Positions 54,225-63,859 of a stretch of DNA of 64,000 nt are shown here, one piece after another. Every line of letters starts with the position of its first letter. Within the stretch, counting starts at the first letter, position 1. The notes beneath the pieces were generated by a model that was given only the letters and a program-made list of their open reading frames with translations, did no database searches and had not been told where the DNA came from. This stretch comes from Deinococcus sp. AB2017081. Its GTDB lineage: Bacteria > Deinococcota > Deinococci > Deinococcales > Deinococcaceae. Location: positions 1,915,501 to 1,979,500 of the forward strand of contig NZ_CP140098.1 of the NCBI RefSeq assembly GCF_034440735.1. The letters run 5' to 3'. A program made the position numbers and the translations under genes.

Positions 54225-55046
54225 GTGACCGACCTCCGGCCCGCTGTGACAGCCCGCCCCGCGCTGGCCGGCCGGTCGCCGGGACAGCGCTGGCGGTGGC
54301 CGGCGCTGGGGGCGGTGTCGCTGCTGCTCACGTGGGCCGCGCTGTCCTGGGCGCTGGGGCCCGACACCTTCCCCGGCGTGGGGGCCACGCTGGATTTCCT
54401 GGGCCGCGAGCTGCGCCGGGGGGCGATCTGGGGGCACGTGGGGATCACGCTGTGGCGCGTGGTGGCGGCCTTCGTGCTGGCGCTGGTGGTGGGGATTCCG
54501 CTGGGTCTGCTGCTGGGGCGGGTGCCGGCCGCCGCCGCCTTCGCCGCGCCGTGGCTGGCAGTGGGCCTGACCGTGCCGCGCATCCTGATCCTGCTCGCGG
54601 CGTACCTGATCCTGGGCCTGAACGAGCGGGCGATCATCCTCTCGATCGCGCTGATCCTGCTCCCCACCGTGGCCGTGCAGGTGCGCGAGGGCGTGCGGAG
54701 CCTGGATCCGAGACTCGCCCAGATGGCGCGTTCGTTCCGGCTCAGTCCGGCAGCCACGCTGCGCTCGGTCACGCTGCCGCAGCTCACGCCCACGCTGCTG
54801 GGCACCGCCCGGGTCACGCTGTCGCTGGCGTGGAAGATGGTCGTGTTCGGGGAGGTCTTCGGCCGCACCAGCGGGGTGGGGTACATGATCGCGTTCTACT
54901 TCCAGCAGTTCGAGATGCGCGGGATTCTGGCGTATGGACTGGTCATGACCGCAGTGCTGTCGGCGCTGGACGGCGCGATCGCCATGGCCAGCACCCGCGC
55001 CGCCGCGTGGCAGGGCACACCGCCCCGGCCCACGGGGGAAGGATGA
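54225..55046 (+). CDS. NitT/TauT-type ABC transporter permease, long form
   Basis: Membrane subunit, 273 aa, about six helices. After a basic N-terminus come helix 1 PALGAVSLLLTWAALSWALG and the periplasmic segment TFPGVGATLDFLGRELRRGAIWGHVGITLWRVV, typical of SsuC/TauC. The EAA coupling loop is RLAQMARSFRLSPAATLRSVTLPQL. The GTG at 54225 with AGGAG five bases upstream is the likely start. Its TGA overlaps the ATPase ATG. It pairs with the second, shorter permease at 55768. Confidence 0.88.
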   Translation: MTDLRPAVTARPALAGRSPGQRWRWPALGAVSLLLTWAALSWALGPDTFPGVGATLDFLGRELRRGAIWGHVGITLWRVVAAFVLALVVGIPLGLLLGRVPAAAAFAAPWLAVGLTVPRILILLAAYLILGLNERAIILSIALILLPTVAVQVREGVRSLDPRLAQMARSFRLSPAATLRSVTLPQLTPTLLGTARVTLSLAWKMVVFGEVFGRTSGVGYMIAFYFQQFEMRGILAYGLVMTAVLSALDGAIAMASTRAAAWQGTPPRPTGEG

Positions 55047-55771
55047 CCGGCACCGACCTGCGCTTCGAGGACATCGGCGTGCGCTACGGCACCCGCGAGA
55101 TCCTGCGCGGCGTGAGTGCCCACGTCCCTCCCGGCGGCATCCTGGCGCTGCTGGGCCGCAGCGGGAGCGGCAAGAGCACGCTGCTGAACGTGGCGGCGGG
55201 CCTGGCCGAGCCCAGCCGTGGCCGGGTCGTGACCGCTGCGCCGCCCCGTGTGGGGTACGTGTTCCAAGATGCCCGGCTGCTGCCGTGGCTCACGCTGGAA
55301 CAGAACCTCGCGCTGGTGTGCCCGCCCGAGTTCCGCGCCGACATTCCGGCCACGCTGGCCCTGGTGGGACTGGCCGGGCGCGACCGCGACCGCCCCGGTC
55401 AGCTGTCGCTGGGCATGGCGCAGCGGGCGGCGGTGGCCCGTGCCCTGGTCGTGCGTCCGGATCTGCTGCTGCTCGACGAGCCCTGCGGGGCACTGGACGA
55501 ACTGACGGCCGCCGAACTCCGCGCCGAGCTGGGCGACCTGCTGCGCCGCCGGCCCGCGACCACCCTGCTCGTGACCCACCATCCGGGCGAGGCGGTGCAA
55601 CTGGCCGACCGCGTGCTGGTGCTGGGCGGCGCCCCCACGGGCGTGGCCGGCACGCTCGACATCGACCTGCCCCGCCCCCGCGATCCCGACGATCCCGCGA
55701 CCCTGCCGCTGCTGCGTGAGGTGCGCGGCCTGCTGCGCCGCGCCGACGCTCCGGCCGGGGTGGGGGCATGA
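55043..55771 (+). CDS. NitT/TauT-type ABC transporter ATPase
   Basis: ATPase of 242 aa. Walker A GRSGSGKST, Q-loop VFQDARLLPWLT (the DARLLPW run is typical of SsuB/TauB), Walker B LLLLDEPCGALDE and the switch His in LVTHHPGEAV are intact. The signature motif is atypical: LSLGMAQR where LSGGMxQR is expected, so the invariant second Gly-Gly is altered to LG. ATGA overlaps join it to the genes on both sides. Confidence 0.9.
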   Translation: MTGTDLRFEDIGVRYGTREILRGVSAHVPPGGILALLGRSGSGKSTLLNVAAGLAEPSRGRVVTAAPPRVGYVFQDARLLPWLTLEQNLALVCPPEFRADIPATLALVGLAGRDRDRPGQLSLGMAQRAAVARALVVRPDLLLLDEPCGALDELTAAELRAELGDLLRRRPATTLLVTHHPGEAVQLADRVLVLGGAPTGVAGTLDIDLPRPRDPDDPATLPLLREVRGLLRRADAPAGVGA

Positions 55772-56334
55772 CCGCGCTGGATTTCTCGTGGCTGCCTGCC
55801 GAGTGGCCGGGGGCCGTGCAGGCGTTGCTGGTCACGCTGGGTCGCCTGCTGCTGTCGCTGGGCCTGGGCCTGGGCGGTGGAGCGCTGCTGGCCGCCGTGA
55901 TGCGCCGGTCGCCACGCATCGAGGCCGTTCTGACGCCGTGGCTGCTGACCCTGCTGGCCGTTCCGTGGGTGCTGATCCTGGTGGCCATGAACCTGATCCC
56001 CAGCCTGGGCGTGCGGGACAGTACCGCCATCACCGTCGCGGCGCTGTCGTGCGGCGTGCAGGTCTTCGCGCTGGGCCGCCGCACGCTGGAGGAACGCCGC
56101 AGCGCGTACCTGTCGCGCGCCCTGTGGTACGCCTTCGTGGCGGTGGTCGCGTCCGAACTGCTGTCACGCACGGATGGCCTGGGGGCCCGGGTGCGTTTTT
56201 TCGCGCTGTACACCGAGGTCAGCCACCTGGTGTTCTACATCGTGCTCGCCGCGCTGGTCGCCGTGGCCTTCGCGGTGGTTGGTCGGCTGCTCGGCCGGCT
56301 GCTGCCGCGCACCTTCTTGGGGCGCAGTTCATGA
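55768..56334 (+). CDS. second, short ABC transporter permease
   Basis: Polytopic protein of 188 aa, about five helices (AVQALLVTLGRLLLSLGLGLGGGALLAAV; AVLTPWLLTLLAVPWVLILVAMNLIP; TAITVAALSCGVQVFALG; LWYAFVAVVASELL; LVFYIVLAALVAVAFAVVG). The order GRLLLSLGLGLGGGALL then AVPWVLILVAMNLIPSLGVRDSTAI parallels the permease at 54225 (RVVAAFVLALVVGIPLGLLLG, RILILLAAYLILGLNERAIILSI), so it is a divergent, truncated-looking homolog. An EAA loop is not clear: RRTLEERRSAYL is short. ATGA overlaps on both sides. Confidence 0.75.
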   Translation: MTALDFSWLPAEWPGAVQALLVTLGRLLLSLGLGLGGGALLAAVMRRSPRIEAVLTPWLLTLLAVPWVLILVAMNLIPSLGVRDSTAITVAALSCGVQVFALGRRTLEERRSAYLSRALWYAFVAVVASELLSRTDGLGARVRFFALYTEVSHLVFYIVLAALVAVAFAVVGRLLGRLLPRTFLGRSS

Positions 56335-57815
56335 GCCTCGCGGCCGACTCCGGCGTGCGCGCCGCTCTCGGTGCAGTGCAGCGCCGGGCACGGCTGCTCC
56401 GCGTCCACGCCTCGGTGCGCCACGCGCTGTGGGGGGTAGCCCTGGGCCTGACGGTGCTCGGGGTGGGGCGGCTGCTGGGGCTGATCACACTGTCGCTGAC
56501 GGTCGCAGTGATGGCCTCGGCGGCTGTGGGCACGGTCTATGGCCTACTCGACTGGTGGCGCTCGCCTGCCCCGACCCCGCTGGACGCGGCCCGCACCGCC
56601 GACCGCCGCGCCGCGCTGTCCGGGCTGCTCACGACGGCCCTGACCCTGCCCGAACACCCGACCCAGCCGTGGGAGAAAGCCCTGCACGCCCGTGTGCAGG
56701 CCCGTGCCCACGAGGCCGCCGCGACCCTGAACCCCACCACGCTGCTGCCGGTGCCCGCCGCCCGCGTGTGGCTGTGGCCCGCCGCGCTGGTCGCTGTGGC
56801 CGCGTGCCTGTGGTGGCCGGCTCCCGTGACGTTGGAACGAGCAGCCACGGAGGTGCCCAGGGCTCAGGCGGTGGACGAACCAACTGAATCCCTGGCGACC
56901 CCATCTACCCCGGAGGCCGCCACCGACACCTCCAGTCCGGTCGTGAACGAGCCCACGCCGGAGCCGGAGATTCCTGAGGCTCAGGCGGCGACCACGGCCG
57001 CCCCGCAGGGTGGCCCGACCAGTGACGTCGCGTCGGTCGCGGCTCCGGCGGGTCAACCCGGCGCGGTCGCGGGGACTGGAGGCACGGCGGCCCGCAGCCC
57101 GCTGCGCGAGGCCCGGCAGGGCGTCACCCCCGGCACGGCCGGCGACTCCTCCAGCGTCAGCGCCGTGCCGGGCGGTCGCACGCAGGACACGCCGTTCGGA
57201 TCGCGGGAATCCGGACAGTTCCAGAACCAGTCGGTCACGCCAGCCGAGAATCTGGCGTCGGCCCCCTACGATCCGTCCACGACCCCCGGAGCGCAGGCCA
57301 TGCAGCAGAAATCCGATCCCGGCAGCTCCGGACTGCGGGCCGCGTCGGGCGGGCGGGGCATCGAGAGCGAGGGAGCCGACCGCTGCGTGCAGGGCTGCCT
57401 GACCAACAACGACATGAACCGCGGGGCGCAGCCGGCGTCCGGCGCGGCCCGCAAGAAACCCGGTGGAGAGACCCAGAGCGGCACCAGCGACTCCGGCGGC
57501 GGCGCGGCCGGATCGAGCAGCGGCGTGGGCCTGGGGGTCGGCACGCTGAATCCCATCCAGAGTTCGGCCGTCACGGAACTCGGGGGGGCCGGCGTGCTGG
57601 GCGACCGCATCCAGGTGCTCGCCGCGCCGGAGCGTGTTCCGACCACCCTGTCCACAGCCGCCGCCACCGGCACCGGCGGGTGGCAGGCCGCGTCCGAGGC
57701 CCCGACCCCGACCACCGACATCCCCCCGGACACGCGCGCCACCGTCCGATCGTACTTCGACCGCACCACCCCCCCAGACACCACTTCCCCAGACCCCGCG
57801 AGGACTGCGCCATGA
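56331..57815 (+). CDS. membrane protein with long low-complexity tail, 494 aa
   Basis: Not assigned to a family. Residues about 30-75 form two helices (HALWGVALGLTVLGVGRLLGLI, LSLTVAVMASAAVGTVYGLL), and a third at about 144-163 (VWLWPAALVAVAACLWW) follows a 70-residue helical cytosolic loop. The last 330 residues are Pro/Ala/Ser/Gly/Thr-rich and probably disordered outside the membrane, with one notable block ADRCVQGCLTNND bearing C-x3-C. ATGA overlaps link it to the short permease and MoxR, so it belongs to the cluster; membrane partners of similar shape accompany MoxR operons elsewhere. Confidence 0.75.
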   Translation: MSLAADSGVRAALGAVQRRARLLRVHASVRHALWGVALGLTVLGVGRLLGLITLSLTVAVMASAAVGTVYGLLDWWRSPAPTPLDAARTADRRAALSGLLTTALTLPEHPTQPWEKALHARVQARAHEAAATLNPTTLLPVPAARVWLWPAALVAVAACLWWPAPVTLERAATEVPRAQAVDEPTESLATPSTPEAATDTSSPVVNEPTPEPEIPEAQAATTAAPQGGPTSDVASVAAPAGQPGAVAGTGGTAARSPLREARQGVTPGTAGDSSSVSAVPGGRTQDTPFGSRESGQFQNQSVTPAENLASAPYDPSTTPGAQAMQQKSDPGSSGLRAASGGRGIESEGADRCVQGCLTNNDMNRGAQPASGAARKKPGGETQSGTSDSGGGAAGSSSGVGLGVGTLNPIQSSAVTELGGAGVLGDRIQVLAAPERVPTTLSTAAATGTGGWQAASEAPTPTTDIPPDTRATVRSYFDRTTPPDTTSPDPARTAP

Positions 57816-58828
57816 CCGACTCGACCGCCGCCCTGCCCCCCACCACCGCCACCCACCTGAACCGTCTGGACGCGCTGCTGGCTGCGCTGCACCGTGCCCG
57901 CGAGGCAATCAGCGCCGTCGTGGTCGGCCAGGAGCGGGTGGTGGATCAGGTGCTCGTGGCCCTGCTCTCGGGCGGGCACGTGCTGCTGGAGGGGGCTCCG
58001 GGCATGGGCAAGACCCTGCTGGTGCGCACGATCGCCGACGCCTTCGGGCTGGATCTGGGCCGCGTGCAGTTCACGCCGGATCTCATGCCCGCCGACATCA
58101 CCGGCACGCTGGTGCTCGCCCCGCAGGAGGGCGGCGCCGCGGCGCTGACCTTCATGCCCGGCCCGATCTTCGCGCAGCTGTTGCTGGCCGACGAGGTGAA
58201 CCGTGCCACCCCCAAGACCCAGTCGGCGCTGCTGGAGGCCATGCAGGAAGGCACCGTGACGGTCGCCGGCACCGTGCGGGCCCTGCCCCGGCCCTTCTTC
58301 GTGCTCGCCACCCAGAACCCCATCGAGCAGGAGGGCACCTACCTGCTGCCCGAGGCGCAGATGGACCGCTTCTTCTTCCGGGTGGACGTGCCGTTCCCGG
58401 ATGCCGGGACGCTGGAGCGCATCGTGGCGCAGACGACCGGGCTGCGCCAGGAACAGGCCCCGCAGTGCCTCACGCCCGCTGAGTTGCTGGAGGCTCAGCA
58501 GATCGTGCGGGCCATGCCGGTGTCGCCGGACGTGGTGCAGGCCGTGTCGCGCGTGGTCGTGTCCACCCAGCCGTCCCGCCCCGAGAGCGGCGCGGAGGTG
58601 CGGAGGTACGTGCGCTTCGGGGTCTCGCCGCGCGGCGCCCAGACGCTGGTGCTGGCCGCCAAGGCCCAGGCCATGCTGACGGGCCGCGCCCACGTGGCCC
58701 CGGAAGACATCCGCGCCGTGCTGCTGCCCGCGCTGCGTCACCGCCTGCAGCTGAACTTCGAGGGCGTGGCCGACGGCATCGACCGTGACGCCCTGCTGCT
58801 CCGACTGCTGGACGCCCAGGGGCTGTGA
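57812..58828 (+). CDS. MoxR-family AAA+ ATPase
   Basis: Chaperone-type AAA+ ATPase, 338 aa. Walker A EGAPGMGKT, the MoxR hallmark QFTPDLMPADITGT, Walker B LLADEVNRATPKTQSALLEAMQEG, sensor ATQNPIEQEGTYLLPEAQMDRF and arginine-finger regions are all intact. MoxR proteins act with VWA partners to mature or activate metalloenzymes and envelope complexes. Starts at ATG 57812 in an ATGA overlap; DUF58 follows four bases after its stop, the usual MoxR-DUF58-VWA order. Confidence 0.95.
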   Translation: MTDSTAALPPTTATHLNRLDALLAALHRAREAISAVVVGQERVVDQVLVALLSGGHVLLEGAPGMGKTLLVRTIADAFGLDLGRVQFTPDLMPADITGTLVLAPQEGGAAALTFMPGPIFAQLLLADEVNRATPKTQSALLEAMQEGTVTVAGTVRALPRPFFVLATQNPIEQEGTYLLPEAQMDRFFFRVDVPFPDAGTLERIVAQTTGLRQEQAPQCLTPAELLEAQQIVRAMPVSPDVVQAVSRVVVSTQPSRPESGAEVRRYVRFGVSPRGAQTLVLAAKAQAMLTGRAHVAPEDIRAVLLPALRHRLQLNFEGVADGIDRDALLLRLLDAQGL

Positions 58829-58832
58829 CGCC

Positions 58833-59708
58833 GTGCAGCTTCCCCCGGCCGTGCAGCAGGAACTCGCCCGCCGCCGCCTGAGCACCACCGGCCGGGCCCG
58901 GGCCCAGGGCGGCGCGGGCGAGCGGCCCTCGCGGGCCAAGGGGGCCGGGCTGGAATTCGCGGATCACCGTCCCTACGCCCCCGGCGACGACATCCGCGCC
59001 CTGGACGCCCAGGTCACCGCCCGGCTGGGCACCCCGGTCGTGCGCGAGTACGTGGTGCACCAGCAGCTGCCCATCCTGGTCGTGCTGGATGCCAGCGCCA
59101 GCATGACGACCGGCATGCCCGGCAAGTTCGCGCTGGCCCAGCAGCTCGCCGCCGCCCTGGCCTACGCGGGGCTGTCGGGCGGCGACAGCGTGCAGGCCGT
59201 GACCTTCGGCACGGACATCCACACCAGCGGGCGGATGCAGGGCGTGAACCGCAGCGCGGAACTCCTCGGCTTCCTGGGACGGGCCCGGCCGGGCGGGAAC
59301 ATCACCCTGCACGACGCCCTGCGGCATGCGGCGGCCTCGGCTCCGCGCGGGGCGCTGGTCGTGCTGGTCAGCGATTTCCTGGCCGATACGGATCTGCAGG
59401 GCATCGCCCACGCGCACAGCCGCGCCCAGGAGGTGCTGGCCGTGCAGGTGCTCGCCCCGGATGAACTCGACCCCGCGCCGCTGGGGAGGGGGCTGACCCG
59501 CCTGGAGGAACCCGAGGGCCACGCCAGCGTGAGCGTCGTGCTGGACGACGCCTCGCTCGGCGCGTACCGCCGCGCCCTGGAGGACTGGAACGCCGCCCTG
59601 CGCGGCCAGCTCGCGCGCCACGGGGGCCGGCTGGTGCAGGTGCGTTCCGATCAGGCGGTGCAGCACCTGATCCTGCGCGACTTCCTGGCCCGGGGAATCA
59701 TCCGGTGA
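58833..59708 (+). CDS. DUF58 / VWA-like protein
   Basis: A 291-aa protein of the DUF58 family, an obligate neighbour of MoxR ATPases. The defining segment is LEFADHRPYAPGDDIRALDAQ, although the usual Asp-Trp after the last block is replaced by DAQVTARLG. A von Willebrand A domain follows with an intact MIDAS DxSxS (D86 in VLDASASM) and VSDFL. No membrane helix is apparent. Start is GTG 58833, shortly after the MoxR stop. Probably a MoxR substrate adaptor. Confidence 0.88.
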   Translation: MQLPPAVQQELARRRLSTTGRARAQGGAGERPSRAKGAGLEFADHRPYAPGDDIRALDAQVTARLGTPVVREYVVHQQLPILVVLDASASMTTGMPGKFALAQQLAAALAYAGLSGGDSVQAVTFGTDIHTSGRMQGVNRSAELLGFLGRARPGGNITLHDALRHAAASAPRGALVVLVSDFLADTDLQGIAHAHSRAQEVLAVQVLAPDELDPAPLGRGLTRLEEPEGHASVSVVLDDASLGAYRRALEDWNAALRGQLARHGGRLVQVRSDQAVQHLILRDFLARGIIR

Positions 59709-59733
59709 GGGGCCGGTCTGAGGAGGCGCGGCC

Positions 59734-62700
59734 GTGACCCTCGCCCAGCCGGGATGGCTGCTGCTGGCGCTGCTGCTGGGCGTGCTGGTGTACTTCCACC
59801 GTCAGCGCCGCGCCGCCCGCGCCGCCGAGGTCGGGAACCTGCACCTGTGGCGGCGGCTGGCGCTGGAGTCGTCGTCCCGTGCCCGCCCCCGTGTCCGCGT
59901 GACCGCCGCGCTGCTGCTCCAGGGAGCGGCCCTGCTGCTCGTGGCGCTGGCGCTGGCCCGGCCCGGTTCACCCACACCGGCCCGCAGCGGTGAGGTCGTT
60001 GTCGTGATCGACGCCGGGCGCGCCATGCAGGCCACCGACGTCGGCCCTGACCGCTTCCGCGCCGCGACCCGCGCCGCCGCCCGTGACCTGGGGGGGCAGA
60101 GCACGGTGCTCCTCGTGGCGGACGTGCCCCGCCCACTGGCGGTGCAGCGGGCCGACGTGGCGGGCATCCGTGCCGCCCTCGACGCGGCGCAGGCCAGCGA
60201 CGGCCAGCCGGACTGGACGGCGGCTGCGCGGCAGCTCCGGGCCGTGACCGGGTCGAACAGCGTGCCCGTCATCGTCTACACCTCGCCCGGCGAGCGGGGC
60301 CGCGCCGTGCAGGCCCTGGCCGGTCTGAATCCCGATGTCCGCACCGTCGGTACCCGTGCGGCGAACGCGGCGATCTTGGCCCTGACCGTCTTGCCCGGCA
60401 CGGCGGGGGCACCGTGGACGGTCTCCGGCCGTGTGCGCCAGTCCGGGCCACCCGGAACGCGCCGCGTCACCGTGGCGCTGGACGACGTGTCCCTTGCGGT
60501 GCGGACACTGGATCTCGCCCAGGACGGCGACTCGACCTTCAGCGTGCGCTTCACTCCCGGCACCGGCGGGGTGCTCACGGCCCGTCTGGACGCCGCCGAT
60601 GTCCTCGCCGCCGACGACATGGCGCAGGTCGTCCTGCGCCCCACGCCCACCCCCCTGCGCGTCACACTGGTCGGCCCGGCCACCGCGTCCGATGATCCCC
60701 TGCGCCGCGTGCTGGCGGCCCAGCCCGGCGCGGTGGTCACGTCGGCGCGGACGCTCCCGGCCGCCGGCACCGCTGACCTGCTCGTCGTGACCGGATCGGC
60801 CCCGGCGAATCTGCCCGACGACGTGGCCCCAGTCAGCGTGTGGCTGCCGACAGCGGGCACGTCCACCTCGCCGGACGCCGTACTCGGGTGGGCGGCGGGT
60901 GATCCCCTGGGCAGCGGCGTGGCGTGGAGTGACCTGGGCCGCGTGTCCCGCGTGACCGTGCCGGCATGGACGGGCGCGTCCGCGCTGCTGACCGGCACGG
61001 CTGGCCCCCTGATCGAGGTGCGGCGCACACCGGGTCACACCGCCGTGCGGATCGCGCTGTCTGCGGCGTCCGGCGGCTGGACGGACTCGCCTGCGTTCCC
61101 GGTGCTGTTCGCCCGCCTCGCGGCCCTGGCGCGGCCGGAGGCCGGGGTTCAGGTCGTGCCGCCCTGCGGGGTAGGCCTGCCGTGTGCCCTGCCGGCGGGC
61201 GCTGATCTCCAGTTCCCGGACGGGACGGTGCGGCGCGGGGTGGGGGAGAGCTTCGTTCCGTGGAAGGCGGGCCTCTACCGCGTCGGCGGTCAGCCCCTCG
61301 CCGTGACTCGGCTGGCGGGTGACGACGCCGACCTGCGGGCGACCGACACCACCTCTGCCTCGCCCGCGCCGACCGCTGGCCCCGACTGGAGATCGTGGCT
61401 CGGGGCGGCGTGGCGCGGCCTGCTGCTGCTGGCGCTGCTGGCGGTGCTGGCGGAACTCGCCGTGCTGCTGCGCGGCGAACCGGCCCTGCGCCGCCGCCGC
61501 TGGGCCGGACTGACCCCGCCGCAGCGCCGCATGCTGGTGCTGCACGCTGCCAGCGCCGTCCTGCTGCTGCTGGCCGTGCTGGACGTGAAGCTGCCCGGCC
61601 CGGCCACGCCGCCGCGCCCGGTCGCCGTGACCCCGGCCGACAGCCCTGATCTGGCCGCCGCACTGGAGGTCGCTGCCGCACGGATGCCTGCGGGCACGCC
61701 CGCACAGCTGCGCGTGCCCGGTGACCCGTGGACGGCCTCGGCCCGCGTGCCGGAGGTGGTGGCGCGGCTGCGGCAGCAGGGGGTGGCGGTACAGATCGCG
61801 CCCGCTGCCGCGCCGCCGCCCCTGACCATCACCGCCTTCGACACGCCCGGCGCCGCCCAGCCCGGACAGGCGTTCGCGGCCCAGCTCGTCCTGACGGCCC
61901 GCGAGGCCGGCACCGTGCGCCTGCGGCTTCGGCGGGGCCAGACGCCACTGCTCGACGGGCCGGTGGCCGTGCAGGCCGGGCTGAACCGACTGGCCCTGCC
62001 GCTGCGCGAGGCTGTCCCAGGACTGGCGGGCTACACCCTGAACGCGACCATGGACGGGCAGCCGCCCGTGCAGGCGGTCAGCGCCACCCGCATCGGAGAG
62101 CCGCGTCCCGTGCTGATCATCGGGGCCGCCGGGGCCGCGCGGGACGCCCTGGCGCGTGCCCTGGCGGTGCAGGGGCTGGCCTCGCGGGCGGTCACGCCGG
62201 ACCGGCTGAGCGCTGCCGACGTGCAGGCGTCGGCCCGGACCGTGCTGCTCGACACGCCCGCTGGCGCCCTCCCTCCACCGCTGCGGGCCGCACTGACCGG
62301 GCGCGTGGAGGCCGGGGGGCACGTGCTGATCGCCGGAGCGGCGCAGGCCTTCGGGCCGGGCGGGTATGTCGGCACCAGCCTGGAGGGGCTGTCGCCGCTG
62401 TCGGGCCGCGTGCCGCGCGACCTGCCCCGGCTGGCACTGGCCCTGGTGCTCGACAAGTCCGGCTCCATGAACGAGACCGTGGGCGGCGGCGTCACCAAGC
62501 TCGACCTGATCAAATCCGCCGCGCTGAACTCGGCGCTGCTGCTGTCCCCACAGAGCGAGGTTACCGTGATCGCCTTCGATTCCTCACCGAAGATCGCCGT
62601 GCCGCTGACCCGCGCCACCGACACGGCCGTGATCCGCGCCCAGATCAGCCGGATCGAGGCCGAGGGCGGCACGGTTGTGAAACGTGCTCTGGACGCGGCC

Positions 62701-63642
62701 CTGAAGGAGCTCCAGAAGTCCGGGGCGTCCCGCAAGCACCTGATCCTGCTCACCGACGGCGTGGACGGCGGCATCTTCAGCCCGGACGAGTACCGCCGGC
62801 AGATCCGCCGGATGCGGGCCACCGGCATCACCCTGAGCACCGTCAGCGTGGGCAGCGGCATGCATGTCCCCCTGATGCGCAGCATGGCCGGGTGGGGCGA
62901 GGGCCGGTTTGCCCAGGCGCAGGACTGGCGTGACGTGCCCAGCCTGATGGCGCGCGACACCCTGAACCTGGGCGAGAGCGCGGTGAGGACCGGCGCATTC
63001 GCGGCGCAGTGGCCCGCCGGCCCGTCCTTCACCGCCGGTCAGTACACCCGCACCACCCTGAAACCGGGCGCGACCCCGCTGGGCGTGGTCGGCAGTGGCC
63101 CGGACGCCGATCCGCTGGCTGCCACGTGGCGGGTCGGTCTGGGGAGCGTCACGGCACTCGCACTCCACCCCACCGCCGCCGGGAGTGGGGTGGGGGCATG
63201 GCGTGACTTTCCGGCGCGGCTGGCTCCCCTGATCCGCGGCACGCCGCTGCCGGGTGTGGAGGCTGCCCGGGTGACCGTGACCCGGGACGGAGCGGATCTG
63301 GTCGTGACCGCACCCACGTCCCGGGTGACGCTCGACACACCGGTCGGGGCGTGGCCGGTGGCCCTCCAGGGGTCTGCGGGGCGCACGTACACTGCCCGCC
63401 TGTACGCGCCCCCGCCCGGTGGATACAGTGCGCCGGACGCGGCGGCGGGGCTGCCCACCGTGACCCGCGACGTGGCGTCCCTGGGGCTGACGGGCCCGCC
63501 GTCCGGGGGGCGGGGGGCTCCGGGCTGGGCGCTCCGCTCCGCGTGGCCGGTGCTGGCGATCCTGGCCGTGCTGGCGTTCCTGACCGGTCTGGCGCTGCGG
63601 TACCTGCCGGCCCTCGGGGAATCCACCGCTACGCGGGCCTGA
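59734..63642 (+). CDS. 1302-aa membrane protein with BatA-like N-terminus and two VWA domains
   Basis: Large fusion. Residues 1-75 are the two-helix aerotolerance-regulator N-terminus ([49 protein letters not shown]). A first VWA domain follows with a degraded [17 protein letters not shown] at D93, lacking both serines. Two helices at about 563-585 and 607-623 separate it from a second half holding a second VWA with an intact MIDAS DKSGS (907-911), [17 protein letters not shown] and a beta domain. A last helix ends the protein. GTG start with AGGAGG seven bases upstream. MoxR operon member. Confidence 0.85.
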   Translation: MTLAQPGWLLLALLLGVLVYFHRQRRAARAAEVGNLHLWRRLALESSSRARPRVRVTAALLLQGAALLLVALALARPGSPTPARSGEVVVVIDAGRAMQATDVGPDRFRAATRAAARDLGGQSTVLLVADVPRPLAVQRADVAGIRAALDAAQASDGQPDWTAAARQLRAVTGSNSVPVIVYTSPGERGRAVQALAGLNPDVRTVGTRAANAAILALTVLPGTAGAPWTVSGRVRQSGPPGTRRVTVALDDVSLAVRTLDLAQDGDSTFSVRFTPGTGGVLTARLDAADVLAADDMAQVVLRPTPTPLRVTLVGPATASDDPLRRVLAAQPGAVVTSARTLPAAGTADLLVVTGSAPANLPDDVAPVSVWLPTAGTSTSPDAVLGWAAGDPLGSGVAWSDLGRVSRVTVPAWTGASALLTGTAGPLIEVRRTPGHTAVRIALSAASGGWTDSPAFPVLFARLAALARPEAGVQVVPPCGVGLPCALPAGADLQFPDGTVRRGVGESFVPWKAGLYRVGGQPLAVTRLAGDDADLRATDTTSASPAPTAGPDWRSWLGAAWRGLLLLALLAVLAELAVLLRGEPALRRRRWAGLTPPQRRMLVLHAASAVLLLLAVLDVKLPGPATPPRPVAVTPADSPDLAAALEVAAARMPAGTPAQLRVPGDPWTASARVPEVVARLRQQGVAVQIAPAAAPPPLTITAFDTPGAAQPGQAFAAQLVLTAREAGTVRLRLRRGQTPLLDGPVAVQAGLNRLALPLREAVPGLAGYTLNATMDGQPPVQAVSATRIGEPRPVLIIGAAGAARDALARALAVQGLASRAVTPDRLSAADVQASARTVLLDTPAGALPPPLRAALTGRVEAGGHVLIAGAAQAFGPGGYVGTSLEGLSPLSGRVPRDLPRLALALVLDKSGSMNETVGGGVTKLDLIKSAALNSALLLSPQSEVTVIAFDSSPKIAVPLTRATDTAVIRAQISRIEAEGGTVVKRALDAALKELQKSGASRKHLILLTDGVDGGIFSPDEYRRQIRRMRATGITLSTVSVGSGMHVPLMRSMAGWGEGRFAQAQDWRDVPSLMARDTLNLGESAVRTGAFAAQWPAGPSFTAGQYTRTTLKPGATPLGVVGSGPDADPLAATWRVGLGSVTALALHPTAAGSGVGAWRDFPARLAPLIRGTPLPGVEAARVTVTRDGADLVVTAPTSRVTLDTPVGAWPVALQGSAGRTYTARLYAPPPGGYSAPDAAAGLPTVTRDVASLGLTGPPSGGRGAPGWALRSAWPVLAILAVLAFLTGLALRYLPALGESTATRA

Positions 63643-63793
63643 GGACGACCTGAACCGTCCCGTACGCCAGGTGAGGGATCCGGAGGCACCGGCTGCGGGC
63701 GCCGCCATGGAGACGGGGCAATGCAAAGGCCGTGGCACACGGCAGCGGGGCTCACCCAGACGGCACCCTTTTCCAACCTTCATGTGTTTGAAT

Positions 63794-63822
63794 GGTGACG
63801 GTCAGAAAATCAGGTTGTCACC
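63794..63822 (+). promoter_or_regulatory. inverted repeat before CoxS-type gene
   Basis: GGTGAC at 63794-63799 and GTCACC at 63817-63822 are separated by 17 bases, in an AT-richer stretch 38 bases before ATG 63860. Candidate operator; no clear promoter is read. Confidence 0.35.
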
Positions 63823-63859
63823 GCGCTTTGCATCACCACCTTTTCAGTGGGAGGCCCGC

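Noticed and set aside
59968..62322. 784-codon frame opposite the double-VWA gene
   Set aside because: Antisense shadow with Gly/Arg/His-rich composition; the plus-strand frame has clear domains and start.
63721..63798. 25-codon frame ([10 protein letters not shown] start) before the CoxS-type gene
   Set aside because: No SD, no -10 at leaderless spacing and no coding character.
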